DNA of 64,000 bases from Paludibacteraceae bacterium (GCA_017527495.1 JAFXPY010000053.1:79834-143833); one strand, 5' to 3'. Counted from the stretch's first letter, positions 17,818 through 26,235 are shown. Numbers and translations are program-made. The notes: generated by a model from the letters alone, not told the origin.

Positions 17818-18788
17818 AAGGAAAAATTTAAGAAAAAAGAAGTCTTGTCCCCAATTATTAAATCAGGGTTTTTTAACCCCAGGTTATTAATGATTTCTTG
17901 CAAGTCATTTAATAACTCCTGAGAGTTATGGAGATTTTCTAATTTCATATGGCTGTTTATATGCCAAGTATCCCCTTTTGTTATGATTTCATGTCTTGAG
18001 TCGAAGAAGTTAAAACTATCGCCACTATCATATGAGATATAGTTTGTAACTATTATTCTGTCATGTTTATCTTTCTTATGGGATAGGACAAGCGTCACAT
18101 TTGGTATAGCACCTATTACATTCTTAACCTCTTTCTTGATTTCTGATATAATTTTATCAAAATTGGGCTTCTCTCCTTTTATGTCTGGTAAAGTTAATAT
18201 AACGATATTAATTTTAGATTGAGAATTCTTTAAACGTTTTGTTAGTTCTTTTAATAAAGAATATAGATTGTTTGGTAACAAAGTATAATCGCTAAAAATA
18301 TATGGATCTGTAATTATGATGTCTGTTAGAGGAATTGAATCCAATAATAAATCTTTCCACTCTTTTATTCCTTGAACACGCACACTTCTTGTTAGTTCTC
18401 CATCTTCATCTGTGCATAAAGATGTAAGTATATCTAAATCGTTATGGTTATCAGCTATGAGTATATTCCCTAACTTTGCCAAAGTTGAGGCTTTTTCATC
18501 AGATATAAGATATATGGCTGTTAATTGATCAAATGTGCAATTTTTAGTAAAGTTGGCTTTTACAGGTCTATCAGGGAAAATCGAATCAATAAATTTAATA
18601 TCTCCTTTAAATCCTGAATTAAAAACTTTATACCAACTTAATAATTTATCATCTGCAAATATATCTTCTTTTGAAAACGTAAAAAACAAATCATTACGTT
18701 TTAGGAGACGCATTCCTATCTCATATTTTTCGCATTCACGAGCAGTTGCAATATGAGATGCATTTGCTTTATCTATATACACACGCAT
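17808..18788 (-). CDS. Unrecognised partner protein of the AAA ATPase
   Basis: A 326-aa protein starting 3 bp after the ATPase stop codon, so translationally linked to it. There is no signal peptide or membrane segment. The middle alternates predicted beta strands and helices: IIITDPYIF, KINIVILTLPD, then a KHDRIIVTNY segment followed by SGDSFNFF. A D-P-Y strand followed by a conserved H-D-R strand loosely resembles PLD-like folds, but the canonical HxK(x)4D motif is absent, so this is only a hypothesis. The last codons (TGC AAA TAG) lie within operator O2. It is probably the effector or substrate-binding partner of the ATPase; function unknown. Confidence 0.8.
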   Translation of the reverse strand: MRVYIDKANASHIATARECEKYEIGMRLLKRNDLFFTFSKEDIFADDKLLSWYKVFNSGFKGDIKFIDSIFPDRPVKANFTKNCTFDQLTAIYLISDEKASTLAKLGNILIADNHNDLDILTSLCTDEDGELTRSVRVQGIKEWKDLLLDSIPLTDIIITDPYIFSDYTLLPNNLYSLLKELTKRLKNSQSKINIVILTLPDIKGEKPNFDKIISEIKKEVKNVIGAIPNVTLVLSHKKDKHDRIIVTNYISYDSGDSFNFFDSRHEIITKGDTWHINSHMKLENLHNSQELLNDLQEIINNLGLKNPDLIIGDKTSFFLNFSLCK

Positions 18789-18791
18789 ATC

Positions 18792-20318
18792 TTACATAAT
18801 TTTATATGCCAGTTTATCTGCTTCATCATAAAAGCCATCACCAAAATCCTGTTTAAATCTACCGTCGCATCTGAATTCCATATCATACGGCTTGCCGCTT
18901 CCAATTTCAGGGAAATAATAGACGTTAAATGGGCATTTTTCTGCAAGTTCCTGCTCGTCTTTGTATTTTGCTTCAGCTACAAGAACCTGACTGCGACGAA
19001 CAAGGTATTCGGAATGGGTTTCTACTAGAATGTTTACACCATATTCCTGATGCAGACTGAGAAATATATCTGCTAACTTACTTTGCAAAGCAGGATGAAG
19101 ATTTTGCTCTGGTTCTTCTACGATTAGCAGTTTTGTGATTTCAAGAATTCTATCCTTTCCATTAGGGAAAAATTCATTCTCAGTCTCAATAATTATTCTT
19201 TTATAACCATATTCTTGAGACTCTGCAAAATTTATTGGCATGTCGGCATTCATAGCCATCAGCAATAAAAGTCTAAATAATTGCACAGCTCCACGTCCAT
19301 TGTCCGCAAGTGGAACTTTTATTCCGTTCTTGTTGGTAATAGTTACATACAAGAAATCTGAATTTATCTTTTCAATATCAAAGTTTTCACCAATTCCCAG
19401 TTCTTTCATCATACTCCGAATCCAACACTTCAGATCATAACTATCCAGTTTATAAAATCTACAGATGTCGTTTGCATAGCTATCCGAATCATTATTATTT
19501 ATCCGGAAATAGGAATCTAAAGTCGTTCCACGCGCAGGAATGTATTTTATATTGTTAGGATTACATGCCTTTTCTAAATCTTTGCGAATATAAGCAAAGA
19601 AATCTTGAAAAACCTTAAAATCTCCTATAGGTTCTAATGACTCATTAACATCATTTATACCAGAAGGAATAATATCGGTATGTTCTCCATCTAAAATTAC
19701 TTTGCAACTATGAAATTCGAAAGGATTGCTATATGTGTCCTTATACTCATAAGTAACTTTTTTCTTTTCGTATTTAAGGATATTTTCTCGGATTGATATT
19801 TTTTGTTCGTCTGAGAATCTATCTAATAGTCCTTTTGCATTCAATAATCTTACAATTTGAGCAAGTGTATGCCCGGAATATCTAAAAATGGTGTTTTTTT
19901 TGTCACTACTATTCCATTCCCAAGAGCAATTATCTATAGTGTCATATATTACTATTGATACGACATTATCATACATGGATTGCGTGTTTTTGTCAGCAGT
20001 TACTTTTACAGAAATATCAAAATACCCTAACTTGATATTAAAATCGATAATATTGCTATCAGCATAGTGAGACAATGCACGTTCAAAATCACCACAAATT
20101 GGAGAAAAATTAAATTTGTGAGTTCCGAAAGTCCTGTCGTTACCATCAAAAGGAGCCCCGCTAATAATTCTCATGAGATTTTGAGCCATCAACCGATAAG
20201 CCATTGTACAAGTGGATTTACCTGCATTATTGCCCCCTACAAATATGGCAACTCCATTAGTTTGCAACATAGGTAACTCACGAAAGTTTCTGAAATTTTT
20301 TAATCCTATTGCGTTCAT
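18792..20318 (-). CDS. AAA ATPase of the OLD/RecF-like (AAA_15/AAA_21) type with DUF3696-like C-terminus
   Basis: A 508-aa ABC-type ATPase. Near the N-terminus LKNFRNFRELP is followed by the Walker A GGNNAGKST (about 28-36); DNGRGAVQL resembles a signature motif; LLIVEEPEQNLHP is the Walker B; THSEYLVRR is the switch-histidine region; and the C-terminus DGRFKQDFGDGFYDEADKL resembles DUF3696. No Toprim nuclease domain is seen, unlike canonical OLD or GajA. An upstream TTG at 20327 would add three residues; the ATG at 20318 is preferred. Related ATPases with a variable second gene are frequent in defence islands. It is transcribed from P1, under operator O1, with the partner gene directly behind it. 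Confidence 0.87.
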   Translation of the reverse strand: MNAIGLKNFRNFRELPMLQTNGVAIFVGGNNAGKSTCTMAYRLMAQNLMRIISGAPFDGNDRTFGTHKFNFSPICGDFERALSHYADSNIIDFNIKLGYFDISVKVTADKNTQSMYDNVVSIVIYDTIDNCSWEWNSSDKKNTIFRYSGHTLAQIVRLLNAKGLLDRFSDEQKISIRENILKYEKKKVTYEYKDTYSNPFEFHSCKVILDGEHTDIIPSGINDVNESLEPIGDFKVFQDFFAYIRKDLEKACNPNNIKYIPARGTTLDSYFRINNNDSDSYANDICRFYKLDSYDLKCWIRSMMKELGIGENFDIEKINSDFLYVTITNKNGIKVPLADNGRGAVQLFRLLLLMAMNADMPINFAESQEYGYKRIIIETENEFFPNGKDRILEITKLLIVEEPEQNLHPALQSKLADIFLSLHQEYGVNILVETHSEYLVRRSQVLVAEAKYKDEQELAEKCPFNVYYFPEIGSGKPYDMEFRCDGRFKQDFGDGFYDEADKLAYKIM

Positions 20319-20365
20319 ATTGCTCAATTTTTTATTTCTAAGTAAAGTTATTTTGTTTGACAGTG

Positions 20366-20373
20366 CAAAGGTA
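20366..20373 (-). promoter_or_regulatory. Promoter P1 (-7 box) for the ATPase operon
   Basis: The minus strand reads TACCTTTG, matching TAnnTTTG, about 48 bp before the ATPase ATG and 7 bp downstream of operator O1. Confidence 0.65.
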
Positions 20374-20380
20374 GGGTGTA

Positions 20381-20400
20381 GTTGTGCAATCTATTTGCAC
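20381..20400. promoter_or_regulatory. Operator O1, inverted repeat GTGCAA-N5-TTGCAC
   Basis: GTTGTGCAATCTATTTGCAC has perfect 6-bp inverted arms around TCTAT. It lies between the WYL regulator stop codon and promoter P1, and matches O2 in 19 of 20 bases with identical promoter spacing. The likely ligand is the WYL protein encoded immediately upstream (inference). Confidence 0.65.
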
Positions 20401-21389
20401 TACGAATATAAATCGTGCATTTTTGCAATTTTAGTTGCTATCTGTAGGCGTAGCATTTCCGGTTGCAGTACTTCTACATCATTGCCGAACCAAAGAAGTT
20501 GCGCTTCCAATTCGCGGTTGGGAATGACGGTAATCTCAATGATTCCTTGCGCCTTGTTTTTGATCTTCTGCGAGTGATGCAAAGGTTTTGAGAGCACATA
20601 CGGCAAACGATGAGCATAGAAACGCAGCAAGTTATGTTGCGGTTCTGTATCCTGTGGGATAGTGACACCTATCACATCATCAAAATACTCTGCAAAATCT
20701 ATTTCCACAGGCACGTATGCGATATTAGAAAGGTGTATCTCCTGTATCCGGTCTAACGCCATTAGCATCATCTTCTGCGTTTGGTTATTCATGGCAAGTA
20801 AGAACCAACGGGAATTATGCTGCTTGATATAATAGGGATGGAGTGTACACAGGAAACTCGGCTTGTCGTAAGGCTGATAAGTTACGTCTATCGTTTGTTT
20901 GTTGCAGATATAGTCAAACAGCGATTCAAAATGCTCTAATCCTTGCAAATACTCGTTCGCCTCAAAGCCGATAACCGATTCGGTATGAGCGTCCAGATGC
21001 AGTTTGGCTTCAATCTTTGTCAATAATTCTGTCATCCATTCAAACTGCGGTAGTCCTTTGAAACGGCTAAGCATCAAAAGCGCGTCTTTCAGTTTGGCAA
21101 CCTCCTCATCTGATAGAAGCGACTTTTGCAGGCTAAACTGCGGATCTTCATAACGATAATAAATGCGACCATGGCTATCGGGAAGATGAGCAATAACCGT
21201 ATTGTACAGGGTTTCAAACTCATTTATGTCATTTTTGATCGTCCGCAAACTGATGGGCAGGCAATCAACTGCCTCCAAAGCCTTATTGCATTCCGCCAGC
21301 AAATCCTCAATATAGTAGCGTCGTGTTTGATTTCTCAAACAGCGGTCTAGTGCATAATGGCGTATGAGTTTTTGTTTGGTTACAGGCAT
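20400..21389 (-). CDS. WYL-domain transcriptional regulator
   Basis: A 329-aa protein from the ATG at 21389. A longer frame from 21440 exists, but its extra 17 codons overlap a promoter-like box (TAACTTCG) and the AAGGA ribosome site lies directly before 21389. The N-terminus (about 1-90) is helical with an HTH-like segment (PISLRTIKNDINEFE). The C-terminal half holds a WYL domain (TLHPYYIKQHNSRWFLLAMN) and a WCX-like extension ending in LRLQIATKIAKMHDLY. WYL regulators such as BrxR and CapW control BREX and CBASS operons by binding palindromes near their promoters. The palindromes O1 and O2 downstream fit such a role here. Confidence 0.88.
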   Translation of the reverse strand: MPVTKQKLIRHYALDRCLRNQTRRYYIEDLLAECNKALEAVDCLPISLRTIKNDINEFETLYNTVIAHLPDSHGRIYYRYEDPQFSLQKSLLSDEEVAKLKDALLMLSRFKGLPQFEWMTELLTKIEAKLHLDAHTESVIGFEANEYLQGLEHFESLFDYICNKQTIDVTYQPYDKPSFLCTLHPYYIKQHNSRWFLLAMNNQTQKMMLMALDRIQEIHLSNIAYVPVEIDFAEYFDDVIGVTIPQDTEPQHNLLRFYAHRLPYVLSKPLHHSQKIKNKAQGIIEITVIPNRELEAQLLWFGNDVEVLQPEMLRLQIATKIAKMHDLYS

Positions 21390-21409
21390 CGTGTTTTCCT
21401 TTTGGCTTG

Positions 21410-21417
21410 CGAAGTTA
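21410..21417 (-). promoter_or_regulatory. Putative -7 box of the WYL regulator gene
   Basis: The minus strand reads TAACTTCG, one base off TAnnTTTG, about 21 bp before the preferred ATG at 21389. It supports the shorter start. No O1/O2-like palindrome is seen here. Confidence 0.4.
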
Positions 21418-21542
21418 CAATATAAAAATGACATATGCAAGGGCGTACATCATTTTGGTGGCATTTTTTCCGTCTGTCTTATCCTGAAATAGGTTTACTC
21501 ATAAAACGATAAAAAATGTACTATTTTTAAGATTTTAGTTTT

Positions 21543-22001
21543 ATGAAGAACACTTCAACCAATTATTCTCAATCGTTCAAACAACAAGTTTTGGATGATT
21601 ATTTTCAATCAGGGATGAGCCAAGTGGAGTGTTGCACCAAGTGGAAAATTCCACAAAATACCCTCAATACTTGGCTCCGTTCTTGTAAAAATTCCGAGAA
21701 ATCAGTATCTTTGCGTTCTAATTCTATTCACATGGATGCAAAAGGCCAAGCCCTTGAGAACCAGCGTGTAGAGAACAAAAAACTCCGCCGTGAGGTTGAG
21801 TATTAAAAACTCAAAGTGGCAGGTTATGAGCGACTTCTCGAAATCATCAAACACGAAGACGGCATTGACCTGCTAAAAAAGATGGTGCCAGACAGTAGAA
21901 GGCCTGTCCGTAGAGTATCCGACCGAAACGATGGCAACACTCTGCGGGCTGTTTGGCAAAACGAAGCAGGCTTACTAAAAGCACAAACGCAAGACTTTTA
22001 G
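21543..22001 (+). pseudogene. IS3 transposase orfA remnant
   Basis: The first 87 codons encode an HTH_Tnp_1-type domain (SFKQQVLDDYFQSGMSQVEC, then WKIPQNTLNTWLR) followed by a coiled-coil-like ENQRVENKKLRREVEY. An in-frame TAA at 21804-21806 stands where relatives have a leucine codon (EY-L-KLKVAGYERLL). The same frame resumes to about LLKK near 21880, after which the coding-like sequence changes frame. Confidence 0.8.
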
Positions 22002-22677
22002 CGAGTTGGAAGTAGAACAGGAGATACTGTCAATAGTGGCAATATATCGTGCTGAAATGCCCATTATAGGCGGTCTGAAACTCTATTATCTCGTCAGTTC
22101 CGTATTGGGCGATGCAATGGATATGGGTAGAGACAAGTTTTTGTGCTTATTACATAGGCATAAACTCATCATACCGCCACGCAAGACGCATCATACAACC
22201 AACTCAAATCACGTCTATTTTAAGTATCCAAATCTTGTCAAAGAACTCTCTGTTTGTTATGTTAATCAAGTGTGGGTGAGTGATATAACATATATCTACA
22301 CCACAGATGATAAGTTTTGTTATCTGCAACTTATCACAGATGCTTTTTCACGGATGATAATCGGCTTTGTGCTTGCACCTACATTAGAAGCTGTCTATAC
22401 CATTGAGGCTTTAGAACAGGCTATTAGGCATGACGGTGGGAGCAATTTGTGCGGCACGATACATCATTCCGACCGAGGTGTGCAATACTGCTGCGATGAC
22501 TATATCTTACGGCTTAAATCGCACTCTATCCGCATCAGTATGACCGAGGATAGTAATCCTACGGATAATGGTGTGGCAGAGCGAGTTAACGGCATTATAA
22601 AGAATGAGTTTCTTGAGCCTTTGCAGACTCCGAAGAACCTTCAAGAGGCACTGCGATGGCGCGGCACAAGAGAATGA
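21902..22677 (+). pseudogene. IS3 transposase orfB remnant (rve integrase core)
   Basis: From about 21902 the frame reads GLSVEYPTETMATLCGLFGK, is broken by a TAA where a second tyrosine of AYYKHKRK is expected, and then is open from 22006 to 22677. The integrase core shows VWVSDITYIY (first catalytic Asp), HHSDRGVQYC (second Asp) and NGVAERVNGIIKNEF (Glu). The protein ends at about 223 aa with LQEALRWRGTRE, lacking the last ~40-60 residues of a complete OrfB. Confidence 0.82.
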
Positions 22678-22828
22678 GCTATAAGCATTGCCCTTGCCAG
22701 CAGAAGGATATATGTAGCTATGCGGCGTTTCATTTCCGGCTGCTAAGGTACTGCCTTTTTTTTCGGAAATAGTCAAGATATATGTATATTTGTTTTATGG
22801 TATCTATGCACTTAATGCATCAAGAAAA

Positions 22829-22920
22829 CCACAACTTTCGGAATAAAATCGCCACTACTTTCGGAATGAAACATCCACAACTTTCGGAACAAAACCGCCA
22901 CAACTTTCGGAAAAACATAG
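22829..22920. repeat. Four tandem 23-bp direct repeats
   Basis: Copies start at 22829, 22852, 22875 and 22898, each beginning CCACAACTTTCGGAA or one base different, with a variable 8-bp remainder. They end 30 bp before a TATCTTTG -7 box, a place fit for an upstream regulator-binding array. The unit and array are too short for a CRISPR. Confidence 0.75.
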
Positions 22921-22950
22921 AAAATATTTGCATAATTCATTTATTTTTAG

Positions 22951-22958
22951 TATCTTTG
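22951..22958 (+). promoter_or_regulatory. -7 box upstream of the deiminase-like lipoprotein
   Basis: TATCTTTG matches TAnnTTTG. It would give a leader of about 135 nt before the ATG at 23102. Confidence 0.5.
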
Positions 22959-23101
22959 CAGCGTCAGGATGGGGTCTTTGTTATTCCTATAAATCTCCTC
23001 AAACCGTAATCTTTTAACCCAATGATTTGGCAAGAGAACATCATCCCGAATCTTAATAATCGTACTATAGACAAACAAGCGACTTACAATATATCAACTA
23101 T

Positions 23102-24352
23102 ATGAAACAACTATTTTATCTATTTGCCGCCGTGCTGTTGGCAGGCTGTACCACTCAAAACAAGCAGAATGACTGCGTGGCGGACTATCCGCAAGCGGAG
23201 TGGAACAGAGCCACAGAGATACTGATGCACACTCCGGGTGAGGAGTTATTCGACGGAGTCTGTCATCCATCGGCAGGGCTGTTCGACCATTATTTCGATG
23301 TGGACAAGGCTGCCGCAGAACATCGTGGTTATATAAGCATGCTTGAGGCTAACGGCATACGTGTGCATACCGTGTCGGATATTCTCAGTGAGGTGACATT
23401 AGACACCTTGCGCGCTCTTGCAGAGCAGGAACTTATCTACGACATCAGTGCCTTGCCTGATGCCGACCATGCTGCCACTGACGCCTACAAGCAGGAGGTG
23501 CTGTCACAGATGAGCCGTGCCGACCTGATACGCTGCATGCTGTTGCGCCCTGTCGTGCGGCTCTTTCCGACCGACAACAACACCGGCGTGGCTGCGGAGT
23601 ATATCCACGACCCGATGATGAATCTCTATTTCACGCGCGACCAGAGTATCACCACGCCACGCGGACATATCATCTGCCGCATGAACTCGCCACAGCGTGC
23701 TGCCGAGACGGATATCATCGAGTTATGCTACCGCCATTTAGGCGTAGAGCCTATCCTGCGTATCAGTGGCGAAGGACGGCTTGAAGGCGGCGACTATATC
23801 CCTGCCGGCACTATAGCGTTTATCGGTAGCGGCATGCGAACCAACGAAGAGGGCATACGCCGGATTATGGATGCCGATGCGTTCGGGCATGACACTATCG
23901 TGGTGGTGCACGACCATAAACGCTGGCAGATGCAGATGCACCTTGACACACATTTCAACATCATCGACCATGACCTCTGCACCATGGTCAGCAGTCGTCT
24001 GAATGCCAAGCCCGGTGAGCCGGAATTCAACACCTGTGACATCTATGCACGAGCACCCGGAGAGAAACCATACAACCTGATACAGAAAGATGTGCCGTTT
24101 GTGGAATATATGCGTTCACGAGGATTTCAAATTATACCTATTGATTTCGAGGACGAGATGCACTATGCCAACAATTATCTGACCATCGCACCTCGACATA
24201 TCATGGCGGTAGCAGGGCAGAGCGAAGCATATCAGCAACGACTCAAGGAAGCCGGAGTAAAAGTGGAGTGGGTACCGCTTGAGAGTCTGATAGAAGGCTA
24301 CGGAGCCGCACACTGCATGACACAAGTCCTCAAACGTGCGGCTGTGAAATAG
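23102..24352 (+). CDS. Arginine-deiminase-family lipoprotein
   Basis: A 416-aa protein whose signal peptide ends in a lipobox LLAGC with the lipidated cysteine at C16, so membrane-anchored outside the cytoplasm. The rest is an amidinotransferase/arginine deiminase fold: MNLYFTRDQSI (substrate Asp), EGRLEGGDY (catalytic Glu), MHLDTHFNIID (catalytic His) and GAAHCMTQVL near the C-terminus (nucleophilic Cys). All main catalytic positions are present, so it may hydrolyse arginine, or another guanidino compound, to citrulline and ammonia in the periplasm. Cytoplasmic ArcA proteins lack such a signal. It sits alone beside accessory genes; the RhuM-family gene follows after 37 bp. Confidence 0.82.
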   Translation: MKQLFYLFAAVLLAGCTTQNKQNDCVADYPQAEWNRATEILMHTPGEELFDGVCHPSAGLFDHYFDVDKAAAEHRGYISMLEANGIRVHTVSDILSEVTLDTLRALAEQELIYDISALPDADHAATDAYKQEVLSQMSRADLIRCMLLRPVVRLFPTDNNTGVAAEYIHDPMMNLYFTRDQSITTPRGHIICRMNSPQRAAETDIIELCYRHLGVEPILRISGEGRLEGGDYIPAGTIAFIGSGMRTNEEGIRRIMDADAFGHDTIVVVHDHKRWQMQMHLDTHFNIIDHDLCTMVSSRLNAKPGEPEFNTCDIYARAPGEKPYNLIQKDVPFVEYMRSRGFQIIPIDFEDEMHYANNYLTIAPRHIMAVAGQSEAYQQRLKEAGVKVEWVPLESLIEGYGAAHCMTQVLKRAAVK

Positions 24353-24389
24353 TAATATGAATTCTTTTTGAAACAGAAATGATAACAAT

Positions 24390-25424
24390 ATGTCTCAACA
24401 ATTACAAATACGCAATTCCACTGCAGAGTTTTTGATTTTTCAAGCAGAGGACAAAGCACAAGGCGTGCAAGTATTCTATAAGGACGAAACTATTTGGGCT
24501 TCGCAAAAAGCGATAGCCACTTTGTTTGATGTTAATGTTCCGGCTATTAGTAAACATTTACAAAATATTTATGAATCTGGTGAGTTATCTGAAACTGCAA
24601 CTGTTTCCAAAATGGAAATAGTTCAGTTAGAAGGAACTCGAAATATCAGGCGTAACATGGATTTCTATAATCTCGATGCCATTATTGCTGTCGGCTACCG
24701 TGTTAATTCGCGTCGCGCTACGCAGTTTCGGCAATGGTGCACTGCTGTATTGAGGCAGTTTGCCATACGTGGTTATGTCATTGACAAAAAACGCATGGAG
24801 AATGGAGCGTTTATCAACGAGGATTATTTCGAATATTTATTGGAGGAAATTCGCGAGATACGTTTGTCGGAACGCCGATTCTATCAGAAGATAACCGACA
24901 TCTATGCCACTGCTATAGACTATAACTCTAATGCACCGACTACAAAGGAGTTTTTTGCCAAGGTACAGAACAAAATGCACTATGCTGTACATGGTCATAC
25001 GGCTGCGGAACTAATCTTATCACGAGCTGATGCTGACAAAGAACACATGGGTTTGACTACATGGGAACATGCTCCCAATGGTAAAATTCTAAAGCCTGAT
25101 GTAAGTGTAGCCAAGAATTTTCTTAACAAAACGGAATTAGAGTCTATGGGACGTATCGTTAATGGTTTCTTGGATGTTGCGGAAGATATGGCGAAGCGGC
25201 ATATCCCGATGACGATGGAGGATTGGGCAAAGCACATTGATAGGTTTTTGGACATCACTGAACGTCCTATTTTGTCAGATGCAGGGACTGTCACCGCCGA
25301 GCAGGCTAAAGAGTATGCAGAAGCAGAATTTGAAAAGTACCGTATCATACAAGACCGCCTATTCGAGTCCGATTTTGACAGATTTGAGTTACCAACATTA
25401 CCTTTTGACGACCAGAAAGATTGA
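24390..25424 (+). CDS. RhuM-family protein
   Basis: A 344-aa cytoplasmic protein of the RhuM (virulence protein) family. Seen: an N-terminal IWASQKAIATLFDVNVPAIS HTH-like segment, NMDFYNLDAIIAVGYRVNS, RATQFRQWCTAVLRQF, and a C-terminal Fic/Doc-like helical part (TAAELILSRADADKEHMGLT). RhuM proteins are widespread on genomic islands with unknown molecular function; they are often found beside restriction or toxin-antitoxin genes. It lies 37 bp behind the deiminase-like gene and may share its promoter. No partner toxin is seen. Confidence 0.85.
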   Translation: MSQQLQIRNSTAEFLIFQAEDKAQGVQVFYKDETIWASQKAIATLFDVNVPAISKHLQNIYESGELSETATVSKMEIVQLEGTRNIRRNMDFYNLDAIIAVGYRVNSRRATQFRQWCTAVLRQFAIRGYVIDKKRMENGAFINEDYFEYLLEEIREIRLSERRFYQKITDIYATAIDYNSNAPTTKEFFAKVQNKMHYAVHGHTAAELILSRADADKEHMGLTTWEHAPNGKILKPDVSVAKNFLNKTELESMGRIVNGFLDVAEDMAKRHIPMTMEDWAKHIDRFLDITERPILSDAGTVTAEQAKEYAEAEFEKYRIIQDRLFESDFDRFELPTLPFDDQKD

Positions 25425-25497
25425 ATACGCTTTGTTTGCAATATTGTTAGAGCAAACAATTAGTATAAGTGTTTTATAAATAACAATTTTTCCCATC

Positions 25498-26118
25498 ATG
25501 ACAGACCTTCAGCAATACATAGAGCAAACGATTATACCCCGATATGACGCTTTCGACGGCGGGCATAGGCGCGACCATGCGCAGATGGTGATTAGTGAGA
25601 GTCTTAAACTGGCTCGCGAGCATGGAGCCGATGAGCAGATGGCGTATGTCATTGCCGCCTATCACGACCTCGGGTTGAGTATCGACCGCGAGAAGCACCA
25701 TATCCACTCCGGCGAGATACTAATGGCGGATAAGCAGTTGCTAAGGTGGTTCACAGAGCAGCAGTTGCTCGTGATGCGTGACGCAGTGGAGGACCATCGT
25801 GCCTCAGGCAAGAACCCTCCGCGGACCATCTATGGTGCTATCGTTGCCGAGGCAGACCGTCAGATTTACCCGCTGACCGTCATTCAGCGCACAATGGCAT
25901 ATAGCCGCAAACTCTATCCCGACGGCGATTTTGAGACCCTTTACCAGCGCAGCCGCGAGCACCTCAACGAGAAATATGCCGAAGGCGGCTATATGCGCTT
26001 GTGGCTCAACTCCGAACGCAACGTGCGGGGACTCGAAACCTTGCGCACCATCATCCGCTATGAGGACCAACTGCGGACATTATGCCTGCAGTGGTATGAA
26101 AAGAATTGCAAATCATAG
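25498..26118 (+). CDS. HD-domain hydrolase
   Basis: A 206-aa cytoplasmic protein with a compact HD domain: H27 in GGHRRDHAQ, the H56-D57 pair in AYHDLGLS, further histidines in EKHHIHS, and a later Asp in AEADRQIYP. These are the metal ligands of the HD phosphohydrolase superfamily. The size and the EDHRASG segment resemble small nucleotide-hydrolysing HD proteins; the substrate cannot be read from the sequence. It starts 73 bp after the RhuM-family gene and is followed by a likely terminator. Confidence 0.85.
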   Translation: MTDLQQYIEQTIIPRYDAFDGGHRRDHAQMVISESLKLAREHGADEQMAYVIAAYHDLGLSIDREKHHIHSGEILMADKQLLRWFTEQQLLVMRDAVEDHRASGKNPPRTIYGAIVAEADRQIYPLTVIQRTMAYSRKLYPDGDFETLYQRSREHLNEKYAEGGYMRLWLNSERNVRGLETLRTIIRYEDQLRTLCLQWYEKNCKS

Positions 26119-26160
26119 AGTATCGGGAAACAAAGACGGCTGAAGCAATAGCAGAAAAAA

Positions 26161-26235
26161 ATGCCCTGCGACGAGCGGTATGAAGAGATATATACTTCTA
26201 TATGAGGTATAGAAAATAATCCCGCCGCAGGGCAT
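26161..26235. terminator. Possible long hairpin between convergent genes
   Basis: ATGCCCTGCG at 26161 pairs with CGCAGGGCAT at 26226, enclosing ~55 bases that contain further weak stems. It sits between convergent genes. No clear T-run follows, so terminator function is moderately supported. Confidence 0.45.

Larger units (their letters stand above)
21540..22677 (+). mobile_element. Degenerate IS3-family insertion sequence
   Basis: Remnants of both IS3 reading frames lie in order: an HTH orfA and an rve-type integrase orfB. The element carries at least two in-frame stop codons, a frame change between the parts and a missing orfB C-terminus, so it is inactive. I could not delimit terminal inverted repeats. 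It borders the WYL/ATPase island on the right. Confidence 0.82.
22678..23101. other. Intergenic region between the IS3 remnant and the deiminase-like gene
   Basis: No gene is recognised. The region holds four tandem 23-bp repeats (22829-22920), a promoter box (22951-22958) and a leader of about 135 bp. Confidence 0.6.

Noticed and set aside
18792..21389. Assignment of the ATPase locus to Gabija or OLD systems
   Set aside because: The ATPase has no Toprim domain at its C-terminus and the second gene is not a UvrD-like helicase; the Pif1-like helicase lies in a separate operon.
21880..21910. Programmed -1 frameshift of IS3 at the A-rich LLKK region
   Set aside because: The orfB frame is +1 relative to orfA here, the -1 frame has stops, and further in-frame stops exist, so decay is the better explanation.
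22829..22920. CRISPR-like array of 23-bp units
   Set aside because: The variable part is only 8 bp and there are four copies; it fits regulatory or simple direct repeats better.
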